Of a stretch of DNA of 64,000 bases, positions 51,588-59,927 are shown in pieces. The position numbers and the translations under genes were made by a program. Positions within the stretch are counted from its first letter, which is position 1, and every line of letters starts with the position of its first letter. The stretch is from Modestobacter lapidis (GTDB lineage: Bacteria > Actinomycetota > Actinomycetes > Mycobacteriales > Geodermatophilaceae). The notes under the pieces were generated by a model. The model saw nothing but the letters and a program-made list of their open reading frames with translations. It was not told where the DNA came from and did not search any database. Location of the stretch: assembly GCA_019779905.1 (NCBI GenBank), contig JABAKE010000003.1, forward strand, positions 305,835 to 369,834, read 5' to 3'.

Positions 51588-52321
51588 TGCGGGTCCAGCC
51601 GGTACCCCAGGCCGCGCACCGTGACCACCAGCCGGGGATCGCCCGCGTCGAGCTCGACCTTGGTGCGCAGCCGGCGGACGTGGACGTCGACGATCCGCTC
51701 GTCGCCGAAGAAGCCGTGCTCCCACACCCGGCGCAGCAGTTCCGCCCGGCTCAGCACGCGGCCCGGGGAGGCGGCGAGCTCGCACAACAGGCGGAACTCG
51801 GTGAGCGTCAGGTGGATCTGCTCCTCGCCCCGGTGCACCGTGCCGCGCTCGGCCCGCAGGACCAGCGGCGCCGCCGGATGGGAGTCGAGGACCACCTCCG
51901 GCAGCGCGCTCCCGGCATCCCCACCGGTCTCGCTGCCGCCCCCGGACGAACCGGCCCGACGGCGCAGCGCGCGCAGCCGCGCGGTGATCTCCTTGACCTG
52001 GAACGGCTTGGTCACGTAGTCGTCGGCGCCGGCCTCGAGAGCGGCGACGATGTCGTGCGTGTCGGCCCGCGCGCTGACCACGATGATCGGCAGGTCGTGG
52101 TCGCGACGCACCTCGCGGACCACCGCGAAGCCGTCCATCGCGCCCAGCATGAGGTCGACGACCATCAGGTCCGGGACCGACGCCGCCACCTGCCGGCAGG
52201 CGTCCTCCCCGTCCACGGCCTCGGCGACCTGGTAGCCCTCGTCCTCCAGGGCCCAGCGCAGCGCGGTACGGATGTGGTCGTCGTCTTCGACGATCAGGAG
52301 ACGGGGGGCCACCCGCCCCAT
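51584..52321 (-). CDS. OmpR/PhoB-family response regulator
   Basis: 245 residues from ATG at 52321; a GTG at 52312 is also possible. Receiver with acidic pocket VEDDD, phospho-acceptor Asp56 (MVVDLMLGAMDG), Thr/Ser VVSARAD and Lys in YVTKPF. A Gly/Ser-rich linker leads to a winged helix (LTLTEFRLLCELAASPGRVLSR, VDVHVRRLRTKVE, VRGLGYRLDP). First gene of a regulator-kinase-lipoprotein operon in the manner of MtrAB-LpqB, and probably autoregulated. Confidence 0.94.
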   Translation of the reverse strand: MGRVAPRLLIVEDDDHIRTALRWALEDEGYQVAEAVDGEDACRQVAASVPDLMVVDLMLGAMDGFAVVREVRRDHDLPIIVVSARADTHDIVAALEAGADDYVTKPFQVKEITARLRALRRRAGSSGGGSETGGDAGSALPEVVLDSHPAAPLVLRAERGTVHRGEEQIHLTLTEFRLLCELAASPGRVLSRAELLRRVWEHGFFGDERIVDVHVRRLRTKVELDAGDPRLVVTVRGLGYRLDPQ

Positions 52322-52474
52322 GCTGCCATCGGCCGGGCCTCGAGCAACCGGCAACCGGCCCGTCGGTGGCCCGTCACACGATCGCAACGGAACGGTCAGG
52401 GGAACCGCAACGTCCGCAACCGAACCTGGAGGCGTACCGGAGGGCGACCGCCCCGCCGGCCGGAGGAGGACCGC

Positions 52475-52831
52475 GTGATCAGCGTGCGACCGGACAGCAG
52501 GACCAGGGACGACGCGTACGCCTCGGGTGACGAGCGGGTCGTGGATCTGAGCGAGGCGCTGGTGGCCGACGGCCTGGCCGACGCCCGGTGGCTGCTGCAC
52601 GACGCCCTGCTCAGCGGTGCCCGGCGGGTCGTGGTGGACCTGAGCCAGGTGTCGCACCTGGCGAGCCCCGCCCTGGCCAGCTTCCTGTGGGCGCACCGGA
52701 TCTGCCGGGCGCGCGGCGGGGCGCTGGTGCTGCGCGGCGCCGACCGGCGCACCCAGGACATGCTGCGGCGGACCGGGCTGACCCACGTGCTGCAGGTACA
52801 GCCCCGCACCGCCGAGTGGCTGGCGGCCTGA
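52475..52831 (+). CDS. STAS-domain protein 1 (anti-anti-sigma-like)
   Basis: 118 residues from GTG at 52475 (GGAGGAGGA upstream). RRVVVDLSQVSHLASPALASFLWAHRICRARGGALVLRG is a STAS fold like SpoIIAA; the second Ser of HLASPALA sits where the phosphorylated Ser is found. Such proteins release sigma factors by binding anti-sigma kinases. No anti-sigma or sigma gene is nearby. Confidence 0.82.
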   Translation: MISVRPDSRTRDDAYASGDERVVDLSEALVADGLADARWLLHDALLSGARRVVVDLSQVSHLASPALASFLWAHRICRARGGALVLRGADRRTQDMLRRTGLTHVLQVQPRTAEWLAA

Positions 52832-52832
52832 C

Positions 52833-53153
52833 GTGCCCGTGCGCAGTGAGATCCCCGCGGACCGGCGGGGGACCGGCTTCACCGAGGTCGTCGACCAGCA
52901 CACCGGCGCCATCCGGGCCGGTGGGCACCTGACCGAGCAGGGCGCGGACCTGCTCCGCGGCGCCGTGCTGGTGCTCCAGGGACGCGGGCACGACCGGGTC
53001 ACCCTCGATCTGGGGGGTGTGCAGGCCGTCGACGACGCCGGCCTGCGCGCTCTCCGCAACCTGCAGGCAGCGGTGACCGAGGACGGCCGCGAACTGGTGC
53101 TGGTGGACGCCCCGGAGGATGCCGGGATCCGGACCGGGAGCGCCCGGTGGTGA
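52833..53153 (+). CDS. STAS-domain protein 2
   Basis: 106 residues from GTG at 52833, two bases after the first STAS gene. HLTEQGADLLRGAVLVLQGRG, DRVTLDLGGVQAVDDAGLRALRNLQ and GRELVLVDAPEDAGI outline the fold, but the usual phosphorylatable Ser is replaced by Asp (VDDAGL). It may therefore be constitutively charge-mimicking or unregulated. Overlaps the next small gene. Confidence 0.72.
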   Translation: MPVRSEIPADRRGTGFTEVVDQHTGAIRAGGHLTEQGADLLRGAVLVLQGRGHDRVTLDLGGVQAVDDAGLRALRNLQAAVTEDGRELVLVDAPEDAGIRTGSARW

Positions 53154-53293
53154 GCGGCCTGAGCCTCCTGGTCCCCTGCCCGGGGTGCTCCTCGCGGGAC
53201 GTCGACGACGTGACGCCGGAGGAGGAGGACCGCGGCTGGTGGGCCCGGCTGCTGTGCCGCGCGTGCGGGCACGAATGGTCCGCGCGCTGCTGA
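53150..53293 (+). CDS. 47-residue zinc-ribbon protein
   Basis: Starts at GTG 53150 overlapping the STAS stop (GTGA) and ends at TGA 53291-53293. LLVPCPGCSSRD and LLCRACGHEW give two CxxC pairs, at about residues 10/13 and 36/39, separated by an acidic stretch (TPEEEDRGWW). It should bind one zinc ion. Unknown role; conserved spacing and overlap with the gene before make it likely to be real. Confidence 0.6.
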   Translation: MSGLSLLVPCPGCSSRDVDDVTPEEEDRGWWARLLCRACGHEWSARC

Positions 53294-53298
53294 CCGGG

Positions 53299-53304
53299 TA
53301 GGGG
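53299..53304 (+). promoter_or_regulatory. -10 box, leaderless start
   Basis: TAGGGG (in GGGTAGGGG), seven bases before the ATG at 53312. Confidence 0.4.
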
Positions 53305-53311
53305 CCACGGC

Positions 53312-53827
53312 ATGTGGTTCGACTCATGGTCCGACCTGGCGCGCGTGGCGGCCGTCGGGACGGCGGCCTACCTGACGGTGGTCGTCGTCCTGCGGCTGTC
53401 CGGCAAACGGACGCTAGCCAAGCTCAACGCCTTCGACCTGGTGGTCACCGTCGCGCTCGGCTCGACGCTGGCCACCATCCTGCTCAACTCCGACGTCTCC
53501 TGGTCCGAGGGGGCGCTGGCCCTGACCCTGCTGGCGCTCCTCCAGTGGTCGGTCGCCTGGGTGACGGTGCGCCGCAGCGCGGCCCGGGACGTCGTGACCG
53601 CCCGGCCGACCCTCCTGCTGGAGGACGGGCACGTGCTGCCGGACGCGCTGGAGGAACAGCGCGTCAACCTCGACGAGGTCCGCCAGGCGGTCCGCGCCTC
53701 CGGGTCCGGCGACCTCGCCGCGGTCGGCGCCGTCGTCCTGGAGAGCGACGGCACGCTGAGCGTCATCGCCCGCGAGCAGCTCGGGGATCGCTCGGCCCTC
53801 GCCGGTGTCGACTCCGCCCGGCGCTGA
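53312..53827 (+). CDS. YetF/DUF421-family membrane protein
   Basis: 171 residues, ATG at 53312. Three N-terminal hydrophobic segments, with LRLSGKRTLAKLNAFDLVVTVALGSTLATI as the family signature, then the DUF421 domain (PTLLLEDGHVLPDALEEQRVNLDEVRQAVRASG). Function is poorly known; Bacillus relatives are linked to spore and membrane traits. Confidence 0.9.
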   Translation: MWFDSWSDLARVAAVGTAAYLTVVVVLRLSGKRTLAKLNAFDLVVTVALGSTLATILLNSDVSWSEGALALTLLALLQWSVAWVTVRRSAARDVVTARPTLLLEDGHVLPDALEEQRVNLDEVRQAVRASGSGDLAAVGAVVLESDGTLSVIAREQLGDRSALAGVDSARR

Positions 53828-53830
53828 CCG

Positions 53831-54835
53831 GTGACCGGTGCAGCGCTCGCCGCCCTCGGGGTGGTGCTCATCGCGGTGGTGCTCGTCGACCTCTGGACCA
53901 CCACGCTCACCCTCACCGGCGGTGCCGGGCCGCTCACCCGGCGGCTGGGGGACGGGCTGTGGCGGGTGCTGCTCCGGGCGCACGCCCGGGACAGCTCCTC
54001 CCGGGTGCTCGCGAACGCGGGCGGCGGCATCCTGGTCGTCACCGTCCTGGTGTGGGTGACCCTGTTCTGGGCCGGCTGGACGCTGCTCTTCCTCAGCGGC
54101 GGGGCGATCAGCGACGCCCAGACGGGGGCCGCGGCGTCGGTGGCCGACGTCGTCTACTACGCCGGTTTCACCGTCTCCACGCTGGGGGTCGGTGACTTCA
54201 CCGCCGACACGGCGCTCTGGCGCATCCTCACGTCGGTCGCGAGCTTCAGCGGGCTCTTCCTGGTGACGCTGGCCATCACCTACCTGCTCTCGGTCGTCTC
54301 GGCCGTCGTGAGCCGGCGCAGCCTGGCCACCTACGTGCAGGCCCTGGGGGACACGGCCGGCGACATCGTGGTCCGGGGCTGGGCGGGGGACGCGGTCAGC
54401 TCCGCCTTCGTGCAGCACCTGGTGACCCTCACCGCGCAGCTGTCCGCGGTGGCCGAACAGCATCTCGCCTACCCGGTGCTGCACTACTTCCGCAGCCGGC
54501 ACCCCGACGACTCCGCCCCGGTGGCGCTGGCCCGGCTGGACGACGCGGTGCTGCTGCTCCGGGCCGCGGTGGCCCCGTCGGCGAGGCCGGACCCCGCCAC
54601 CGTCGACCCGGTGCAGCGGGTGCTGGGCAGCTACGCCCAGGCCGCGCATGCGGCGTCGGCGACCCCGCGGACGGATCCGGTGCCGCCGCTGCCCGACACG
54701 GGGCCGCTGCTGCGGGCCGGTATTCCGCTGGCCGACCAGGGGGAGTGGGGGCGGCAGGCGTCGGCGGACGCCGGGCGGCGCGCCCGGCTGGCACGGGTGG
54801 TCACCGACGCCGGGTGGTCGTGGCCGGGAAGCTGA
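53831..54835 (+). CDS. Two-helix potassium channel-like protein
   Basis: 334 residues from GTG at 53831. Helices at about 4-24, 64-88 and 133-158. The pore loop GFTVSTLGVGDF (filter TLGVGD at 117-122) keeps the K+-filter pattern TxGxGD and follows ASVADVVYYAGF. The C-terminal ~170 residues are soluble and mostly helical, without an RCK domain. It opens in the membrane for K+; gating signal unknown. Confidence 0.85.
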   Translation: MTGAALAALGVVLIAVVLVDLWTTTLTLTGGAGPLTRRLGDGLWRVLLRAHARDSSSRVLANAGGGILVVTVLVWVTLFWAGWTLLFLSGGAISDAQTGAAASVADVVYYAGFTVSTLGVGDFTADTALWRILTSVASFSGLFLVTLAITYLLSVVSAVVSRRSLATYVQALGDTAGDIVVRGWAGDAVSSAFVQHLVTLTAQLSAVAEQHLAYPVLHYFRSRHPDDSAPVALARLDDAVLLLRAAVAPSARPDPATVDPVQRVLGSYAQAAHAASATPRTDPVPPLPDTGPLLRAGIPLADQGEWGRQASADAGRRARLARVVTDAGWSWPGS

Positions 54836-54867
54836 CCGGCGCACGACCACCCCGAGGCCGACCGCCG

Positions 54868-55281
54868 TCAGCCCAGCGAGCTGATCAGGTCGCGGCAGGC
54901 CTGCTCGCACCGCCGGCACGCCTCGGCGCAGACCCGGCAGTGCCCGTGCATCTCCGCGTGGCTCGCGCACTCGTCGCCGCAGGCCTTGCACGCCGTGGCG
55001 CAGGCCTCGAGCACGGCCCTGGTCAGGTTCGCGTCGTAGCCGGTGTGCCGGGACAGCACCCGGCCGGTCGTGTCGCAGATGTCGGCGCAGTCGGTGTTGC
55101 TCCGGATGCACGTCCGCAGCTCGGCGACCATGTCCTCGCTGAGGCACGCGTCCGCGCAGGCGGTGCAGGCCTGGGCGCACTCGACGCAGGCCTCGATGCA
55201 GGCGACCAGCTTCTGCCGGTCGATCCCGCCGAGGTCCTTCGGATAGGACTCGAGCATCGGGGCTGCAACGGTCATGGTCAT
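54868..55281 (-). CDS. Cytosolic copper-storage four-helix protein (Csp3-like, DUF326)
   Basis: 137 residues from ATG at 55281 (GAGGAGATG upstream). It has 18 Cys (28 to 129), mostly in CxxxC or CxxC spacing along helices: CIEACVECAQACTACADAC and CRVCAEACRRCEQACRDL. This is the pattern of Csp proteins, which fill a four-helix bundle with many Cu(I). No signal peptide, so it is the cytosolic Csp3 kind. His residues near the ends (HAEMHGH) may form the copper entry. It is divergent from a molybdoenzyme gene. Confidence 0.9.
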   Translation of the reverse strand: MTMTVAAPMLESYPKDLGGIDRQKLVACIEACVECAQACTACADACLSEDMVAELRTCIRSNTDCADICDTTGRVLSRHTGYDANLTRAVLEACATACKACGDECASHAEMHGHCRVCAEACRRCEQACRDLISSLG

Positions 55282-55515
55282 CTCCTCGTCACCACGGCGC
55301 GGGCGGGCGGGCTGCCCTCCTCGGAGCGCCGACGTGCCGGTCCCCACCCGGAGACCACGCGGACCCGACCTCCGTCACCCAGTCGTCATGCGCCCGGTGT
55401 CGCCATCGGCACCTGGCGCTGCACATGACGATCGGATGTCAGGCCGCGAAGGCACGTTCCGGGGCCCGGAACCGGGTATGGCGCGCAGCAACGTGCCAAC
55501 CGAGGAGGCGTACCG

Positions 55516-57975
55516 ATGAAGCTGGACCGGATCGCGGAGCCGTGGGGCTCCCGCACCCCGTACGGGCCAGGGGAGACCTGGCCGACCCGGGTGGACTCGT
55601 ACCTGGCCGACGGGCTGACGGAGGCCGACGTCGACCGCTGGGTGCAGTCGGCGACGATCCTGCACTCCAACGGCGACGGGCTGGACATCGCCGTCAAGGA
55701 CGAGAAGATCGTCGGGGTCCGTGGCCGCGAGGTCGACCGCGTCAACCACGGCCGGCTGGGCCCGAAAGACCTCTTCGGCTGGCAGGCCAACAACTCACCT
55801 GACCGGTTGACCCGCCCGCTGATCCGGCGGAAGGGCAAGCTGGTCGAGACCGACTGGGACACCGCGATGGACGCCGTGGTGAACCGGACGAAGGAGCTGC
55901 TCGACGAGCAGGGCCCGAGCGCCATCAGCTTCTACACCACCGGGCAGCTGTTCCTCGAGGAGTACTACACCCTCGGGCTCATCGCGCACGGCGGCATCGG
56001 CACCAACCACGTCGACGGCAACACCCGGCTGTGCACGGCCACGGCCGCGGCGGCGCTCAAGGAATCCTTCGCCTGCGACGGTCAGCCGGGCTCCTACACC
56101 GACATCGACCACGCCGACGTGATCGCGCTGTACGGGCACAACATGGCCGAGACCCAGACGGTGTTGTGGACCCGCGTCCTGGACCGGCTGGCCGGCCCGA
56201 ACCCGCCGAAGGTGATCTGCGTCGACCCGCGGATGACGCCGGTCGCGCGCGAGGCCACCATCCACCTGGCGCCCCGGCCGGGCACCAACGTGATGCTGAT
56301 GAACGCGCTGCTGCACGAGATCATCGCCAACGGCTGGGTGGACGACGACTACGTCTCGGCGCACGCGGTGGGCTTCGCGGAGCTGGAGAAGCGGGTGGCC
56401 GACTACCCGCCGGAGGTCGCGGCGGAGGTCTGCGACGTGCCGGCCGAGCAGATCCGCGAGGCGGCGCGCATCATCGGCCACGCCGAGCGGCTGCTCTCCA
56501 CCGTGCTGCAGGGCTTCTACCAGTCCCACCAGGCGAGCGCGGCAGCCGTGCAGGTGAACAATGTCAACATCATCCGCGGCATGCTGGGCAGGCCCGGCTG
56601 CGGCGTGCTGCAGATGAACGGCCAGCCGACGGCGGAGAACACCCGCGAGTGCGGCGGCGACGGCGACCTGCCGGCCTTCCGCAACTGGGACAACGACGAG
56701 CACATCGAGGACCTCGCGAAGGTCTGGAACGTCGACCCGATGCAGATCCCACACTACTCGAGCCCGACGCACCTCATGCAGATGATGCGGTACGCCGAGC
56801 AGGGGTCGATCCGCTTCATGTGGGTGCAGGCCACCAACCCGGCGGTGTCGCTGCCCGAACTGGCCCGGATCCGGGAGATCCTCAGCCAGGACCGGCTCTT
56901 CCTGGTGGTGCAGGACATCTTCCTGTCCGAGACCGCCCAGTTGGCCGACGTGGTCCTGCCCGCGGCCACCTGGGGGGAGAAGACCGGCACGTTCACCAAC
57001 GTGGACCGCACCGTGCACCTGTCGGACAAGGCGGTGGAGCCCCCGGGCGAGGCCAGGCCCGACCTGGACATCTTCATCGACTACGCCCGCCGGCTCGGGC
57101 TCGAGGACAAGGACGGCCAGCCGCTGGTGAAGTGGTCGGACGCCGAGGGCGCCTTCGAGGGCTGGAAGGAGTGCAGCCGGGGCCGGCCCTGCGACTACAC
57201 CGGCATGAGCTACGCCAAGCTGCGCGGCGGGAGCGGGATCCAGTGGCCGTGCAACGAGGAGAATCCCGACGGCACCGAGCGCATCTACGCCGACGGGAAG
57301 TTCTGGGCCGACCCCAGCTACTGCGAGAGCTTCGGCCGGGACATGGTCACCGGTGCTCCGCTCTCGGAGACCGAGTACAAGACCTTGAACCCGTCGGGCA
57401 AGGCGGTGCTCAAGGCAGCCGAGTACCTGGCCCCGCACGAGATCCCGAGCCAGGACTTCCCGTTCCAGCTGATCACCGGGCGCACCCTCTACCACTTCCA
57501 CACCCGGACCAAGACCGCCCGGGCGCCGCAGCTGCAGGCTGCGGCACCGGAGGTCTGGATCGAGCTGTCGGCCGGCGACGCTGCCGACCGGAAGTTCACC
57601 GAGGGCGACCTGCTGGAGATCACCACGCCGCGTGGGCGGGTGGAGGCCCGGCTGCGGATCAGCGGGATCCGGCCGGGGGTGGCCTTCCTGCCGTTCCACT
57701 ACGGCTACTGGGACACCCCTGGCGGCCACGGGCCGGGCAAGAAGGAGGGCCGGGCGGCGAACGAGCTGACGATCACCGACTGGGACCCGGTGTCCAAGCA
57801 ACCGCTCTTCAAGACCGCAGCGGCCGCGGTGCGCCGGATCGAGAAGGCCAAGGGCAGGTCCTCGGCCGCGCCCACGACGACCGGTTCGGCGCCGGTGGCC
57901 GGTACCCCCCCACAGACCCGGGGCGGGGCCGCCGCCGAGGCCGGGGAAGCCCTCACTGCAGGAGGTCGGCGATGA
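55516..57975 (+). CDS. Molybdopterin oxidoreductase lacking the N-terminal 4Fe-4S motif
   Basis: 819 residues, ATG with GAGGAG upstream. Core of the DMSO-reductase superfamily: FYTTGQLFLEEYYTLGLIAHGG, NTRLCTATAAAALKESFACDG with Cys173 as likely Mo ligand, IDHADVIALYGHNMAETQTV, TNPAVSLPEL, and the C-terminal molybdopterin-binding domain (LITGRTLYHFHTRT, ANELTI). The usual N-terminal CxxCxxxC...LCPKG is absent: the matching stretch reads ILHSNGDGLDIAV and GRLGPKD. So it is NasA/FdhF-like in plan but without its first cluster. No signal peptide, so cytosolic. Substrate unknown. The last ~40 residues are low-complexity. Confidence 0.85.
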   Translation: MKLDRIAEPWGSRTPYGPGETWPTRVDSYLADGLTEADVDRWVQSATILHSNGDGLDIAVKDEKIVGVRGREVDRVNHGRLGPKDLFGWQANNSPDRLTRPLIRRKGKLVETDWDTAMDAVVNRTKELLDEQGPSAISFYTTGQLFLEEYYTLGLIAHGGIGTNHVDGNTRLCTATAAAALKESFACDGQPGSYTDIDHADVIALYGHNMAETQTVLWTRVLDRLAGPNPPKVICVDPRMTPVAREATIHLAPRPGTNVMLMNALLHEIIANGWVDDDYVSAHAVGFAELEKRVADYPPEVAAEVCDVPAEQIREAARIIGHAERLLSTVLQGFYQSHQASAAAVQVNNVNIIRGMLGRPGCGVLQMNGQPTAENTRECGGDGDLPAFRNWDNDEHIEDLAKVWNVDPMQIPHYSSPTHLMQMMRYAEQGSIRFMWVQATNPAVSLPELARIREILSQDRLFLVVQDIFLSETAQLADVVLPAATWGEKTGTFTNVDRTVHLSDKAVEPPGEARPDLDIFIDYARRLGLEDKDGQPLVKWSDAEGAFEGWKECSRGRPCDYTGMSYAKLRGGSGIQWPCNEENPDGTERIYADGKFWADPSYCESFGRDMVTGAPLSETEYKTLNPSGKAVLKAAEYLAPHEIPSQDFPFQLITGRTLYHFHTRTKTARAPQLQAAAPEVWIELSAGDAADRKFTEGDLLEITTPRGRVEARLRISGIRPGVAFLPFHYGYWDTPGGHGPGKKEGRAANELTITDWDPVSKQPLFKTAAAAVRRIEKAKGRSSAAPTTTGSAPVAGTPPQTRGGAAAEAGEALTAGGRR

Positions 57976-58454
57976 AGCTGGGCATGGCGATCGAGGAACT
58001 GCACCGCTCGGAGAACGACCTGACCAGCACGCTGCTGGCGATGTCGGACCGGCACAAGACCGACCACGAGGTCTTCTACGTGACCCGGGACATCGCCAAG
58101 TGGTCGCGGGAGCACGTCGCCGAGCTTGCCCGGGTCGGGCGGGACTACGGCCTGGACCTGGACCCGGAGGCCAAGGACGACCCGGGCTTCGTGGCGAGCC
58201 TGCGTCAGAAGAGCTCGGAGCTGATGGGACGGCGCCCGGAACCCGGGCTCCTGCTGCTCGCCGACCTGCGACACCTGCACCGGCAGGCCGCGGGCATCTC
58301 GCTGGACTGGGAGCTGCTCGCCCAGGGCGCCCAGGCCGCCAAGGACCGGGAACTGCTGGCGCTCAGCGAACGGTGCCACCCGCAAACTCTGCGGATCCTC
58401 CGGTTCGCCAACGCCAAGCTCAAGGAGGCCTCGCCGCAGGTGCTGGCCAGCTGA
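57972..58454 (+). CDS. Small helical protein coupled to the molybdoenzyme
   Basis: 160 residues, ATG overlapping the molybdoenzyme stop (ATGA), so production is coupled. All-helical by composition, with many His and Glu (ELHRSEND, DRHKTDHEVFY, SREHVAEL, LADLRHLHRQAAG), like a ferritin- or hemerythrin-type four-helix bundle, but no established metal motif could be confirmed. It may be an electron-transfer or chaperone partner of the oxidoreductase (inference). Confidence 0.75.
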   Translation: MKLGMAIEELHRSENDLTSTLLAMSDRHKTDHEVFYVTRDIAKWSREHVAELARVGRDYGLDLDPEAKDDPGFVASLRQKSSELMGRRPEPGLLLLADLRHLHRQAAGISLDWELLAQGAQAAKDRELLALSERCHPQTLRILRFANAKLKEASPQVLAS

Positions 58455-58462
58455 GGGCGGCG

Positions 58463-58499
58463 GGGGCCGCGGGCCACGACCCGGGTGACGCGCGGCCCC
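58463..58499. terminator. Terminator between convergent genes
   Basis: GGGGCCGCG (58463-58471) pairs with CGCGGCCCC (58491-58499), 19-base loop, between the helical protein and the DUF2254 gene. Confidence 0.65.
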
Positions 58500-58526
58500 G
58501 GGGCCGCTGCGGCTGACCGACCCGGC

Positions 58527-59927
58527 TCACGGCTCGCGGCCACCGGGGGGGCCGGCCCCGATCCGCGCGGCGGTGCTGCTCAGCCGCCCGTGGACGACCG
58601 GCTCCCACCGGCCGGCCATCGCGTCGGTGACCTGCTGCCGCCACTGCCCGGTCTCGCTGGGCTCCACCGAGGTGGACTCCTGCGCCAGCTCGACCACCCG
58701 GTCCAGCTGGGCGAGCAGCTCGGCGTCGATCCGTCCGCGGGGTGCGCGCCAGGCCAGTTCGCGCAGCAGCGCCGCGATCCGGCGGAGCGCGGCAGGCTGC
58801 CCCGAGGCGAAGTGGACCGGTTCCTCGAGGCCCAGCCGGAGCAGGTCGTGCACCTCCCACTGCGGGACGACCAACCGCAGGACACCGTCGTCATCGCACC
58901 AGCGGAGCGGCGCCAACGGCCGCGTCACCAGGTCGCCCAGGAGCGAGGAGACGTGCGACAGCCCATGCACCGCCGTCGTCGGGTCGTTGGTGCTGGGGGA
59001 CAGCGCGCGGATGACGATGTCGACGACCTTGCGCAGGCTGTAGGCGATGTCCCGGGACGGAGACCGTTCGAACTTCAGCTGGACGCACCGGCCGACGGCC
59101 TCCTCGAGGTCGTCCAGGCCGGGCGCGGCGCCCCGGCCGCGGGGCCACACGTGCGCGATCGGGGTGGCCGCCACGACCGAGTCACCGATCCGCGGGGCGA
59201 GCAGCACGACGACGTCGGCCGCCGCCGCGGCGGCGACGATCCGGTGGGGGGACACCTCGGTGACGAAGCCGCTGGACCGCGCGAGAAGGTGGGCCGGTGT
59301 CCCCGGTGGGAGCTCCACCGCGGGCGCGGCGTCCGCGCCCGGCTCGGGAAGCTCCCGGGCGAAGGTGTGGCCGGCCTCCTCGTGGACGTCGCGGTACATC
59401 GTCTCCACCCGCAGCGAGCGGGCCAGATGGCCGAGGAACAGCACCAGCGCGACGACGCTGATCAGCGTGAGCAGGAAGGCCACCGTGACCGACAGGCGGG
59501 GCACGAAAGCCGTCTCGCCGCCCGTCGCCGACTCGGTCCGCACCGTGCGCAGCACGGTGAGGGCGTAGACGAACGTCGCGACCAGCTGGGCGAGGGTCAG
59601 CTGGATGACCCGGTCGGTGACGAAGGTCTGCAGCAACCGGGGGGAGTGCTGGCTGCTGCTCAGCTGCAGGGCCACGACGGTGAACGAGAACGTCAGCCCG
59701 GTCACCGAGATCAGTGAGCCGGCGATGGCGGCGAGCACGTCGCGGGCTGCCGCCGGACCACCCCCGAACACGAAGGTCAGCGGGTGCTCACCACCGGGTT
59801 GCTCGAGCAGCTCGTCCAGGGCGGGGAGCCCGACGCCGAGGCCGATGGCGATCAGGATCCCCACCACGGGGAGCGGCCACAGCGAGCCCCGGAACCAGGC
59901 CGCGATGGCGGAGGGGCGCAGGCTCAT
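58527..59927 (-). CDS. DUF2254 membrane protein
   Basis: 466 residues, ATG at 59927 overlapping the lipoprotein stop (ATGA). Four N-terminal membrane helices (for example LPVVGILIAIGLGVGLPAL and LSVTVAFLLTLISVVALVLFL), with SVTGLTFSFTVVALQLSSSQHSPRLL as the family block. The soluble part contains RDIAYSLRKVVDIVIRALSPSTNDPTTA, which is strongly conserved in the family. Function unknown. Confidence 0.9.
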   Translation of the reverse strand: MSLRPSAIAAWFRGSLWPLPVVGILIAIGLGVGLPALDELLEQPGGEHPLTFVFGGGPAAARDVLAAIAGSLISVTGLTFSFTVVALQLSSSQHSPRLLQTFVTDRVIQLTLAQLVATFVYALTVLRTVRTESATGGETAFVPRLSVTVAFLLTLISVVALVLFLGHLARSLRVETMYRDVHEEAGHTFARELPEPGADAAPAVELPPGTPAHLLARSSGFVTEVSPHRIVAAAAAADVVVLLAPRIGDSVVAATPIAHVWPRGRGAAPGLDDLEEAVGRCVQLKFERSPSRDIAYSLRKVVDIVIRALSPSTNDPTTAVHGLSHVSSLLGDLVTRPLAPLRWCDDDGVLRLVVPQWEVHDLLRLGLEEPVHFASGQPAALRRIAALLRELAWRAPRGRIDAELLAQLDRVVELAQESTSVEPSETGQWRQQVTDAMAGRWEPVVHGRLSSTAARIGAGPPGGREP

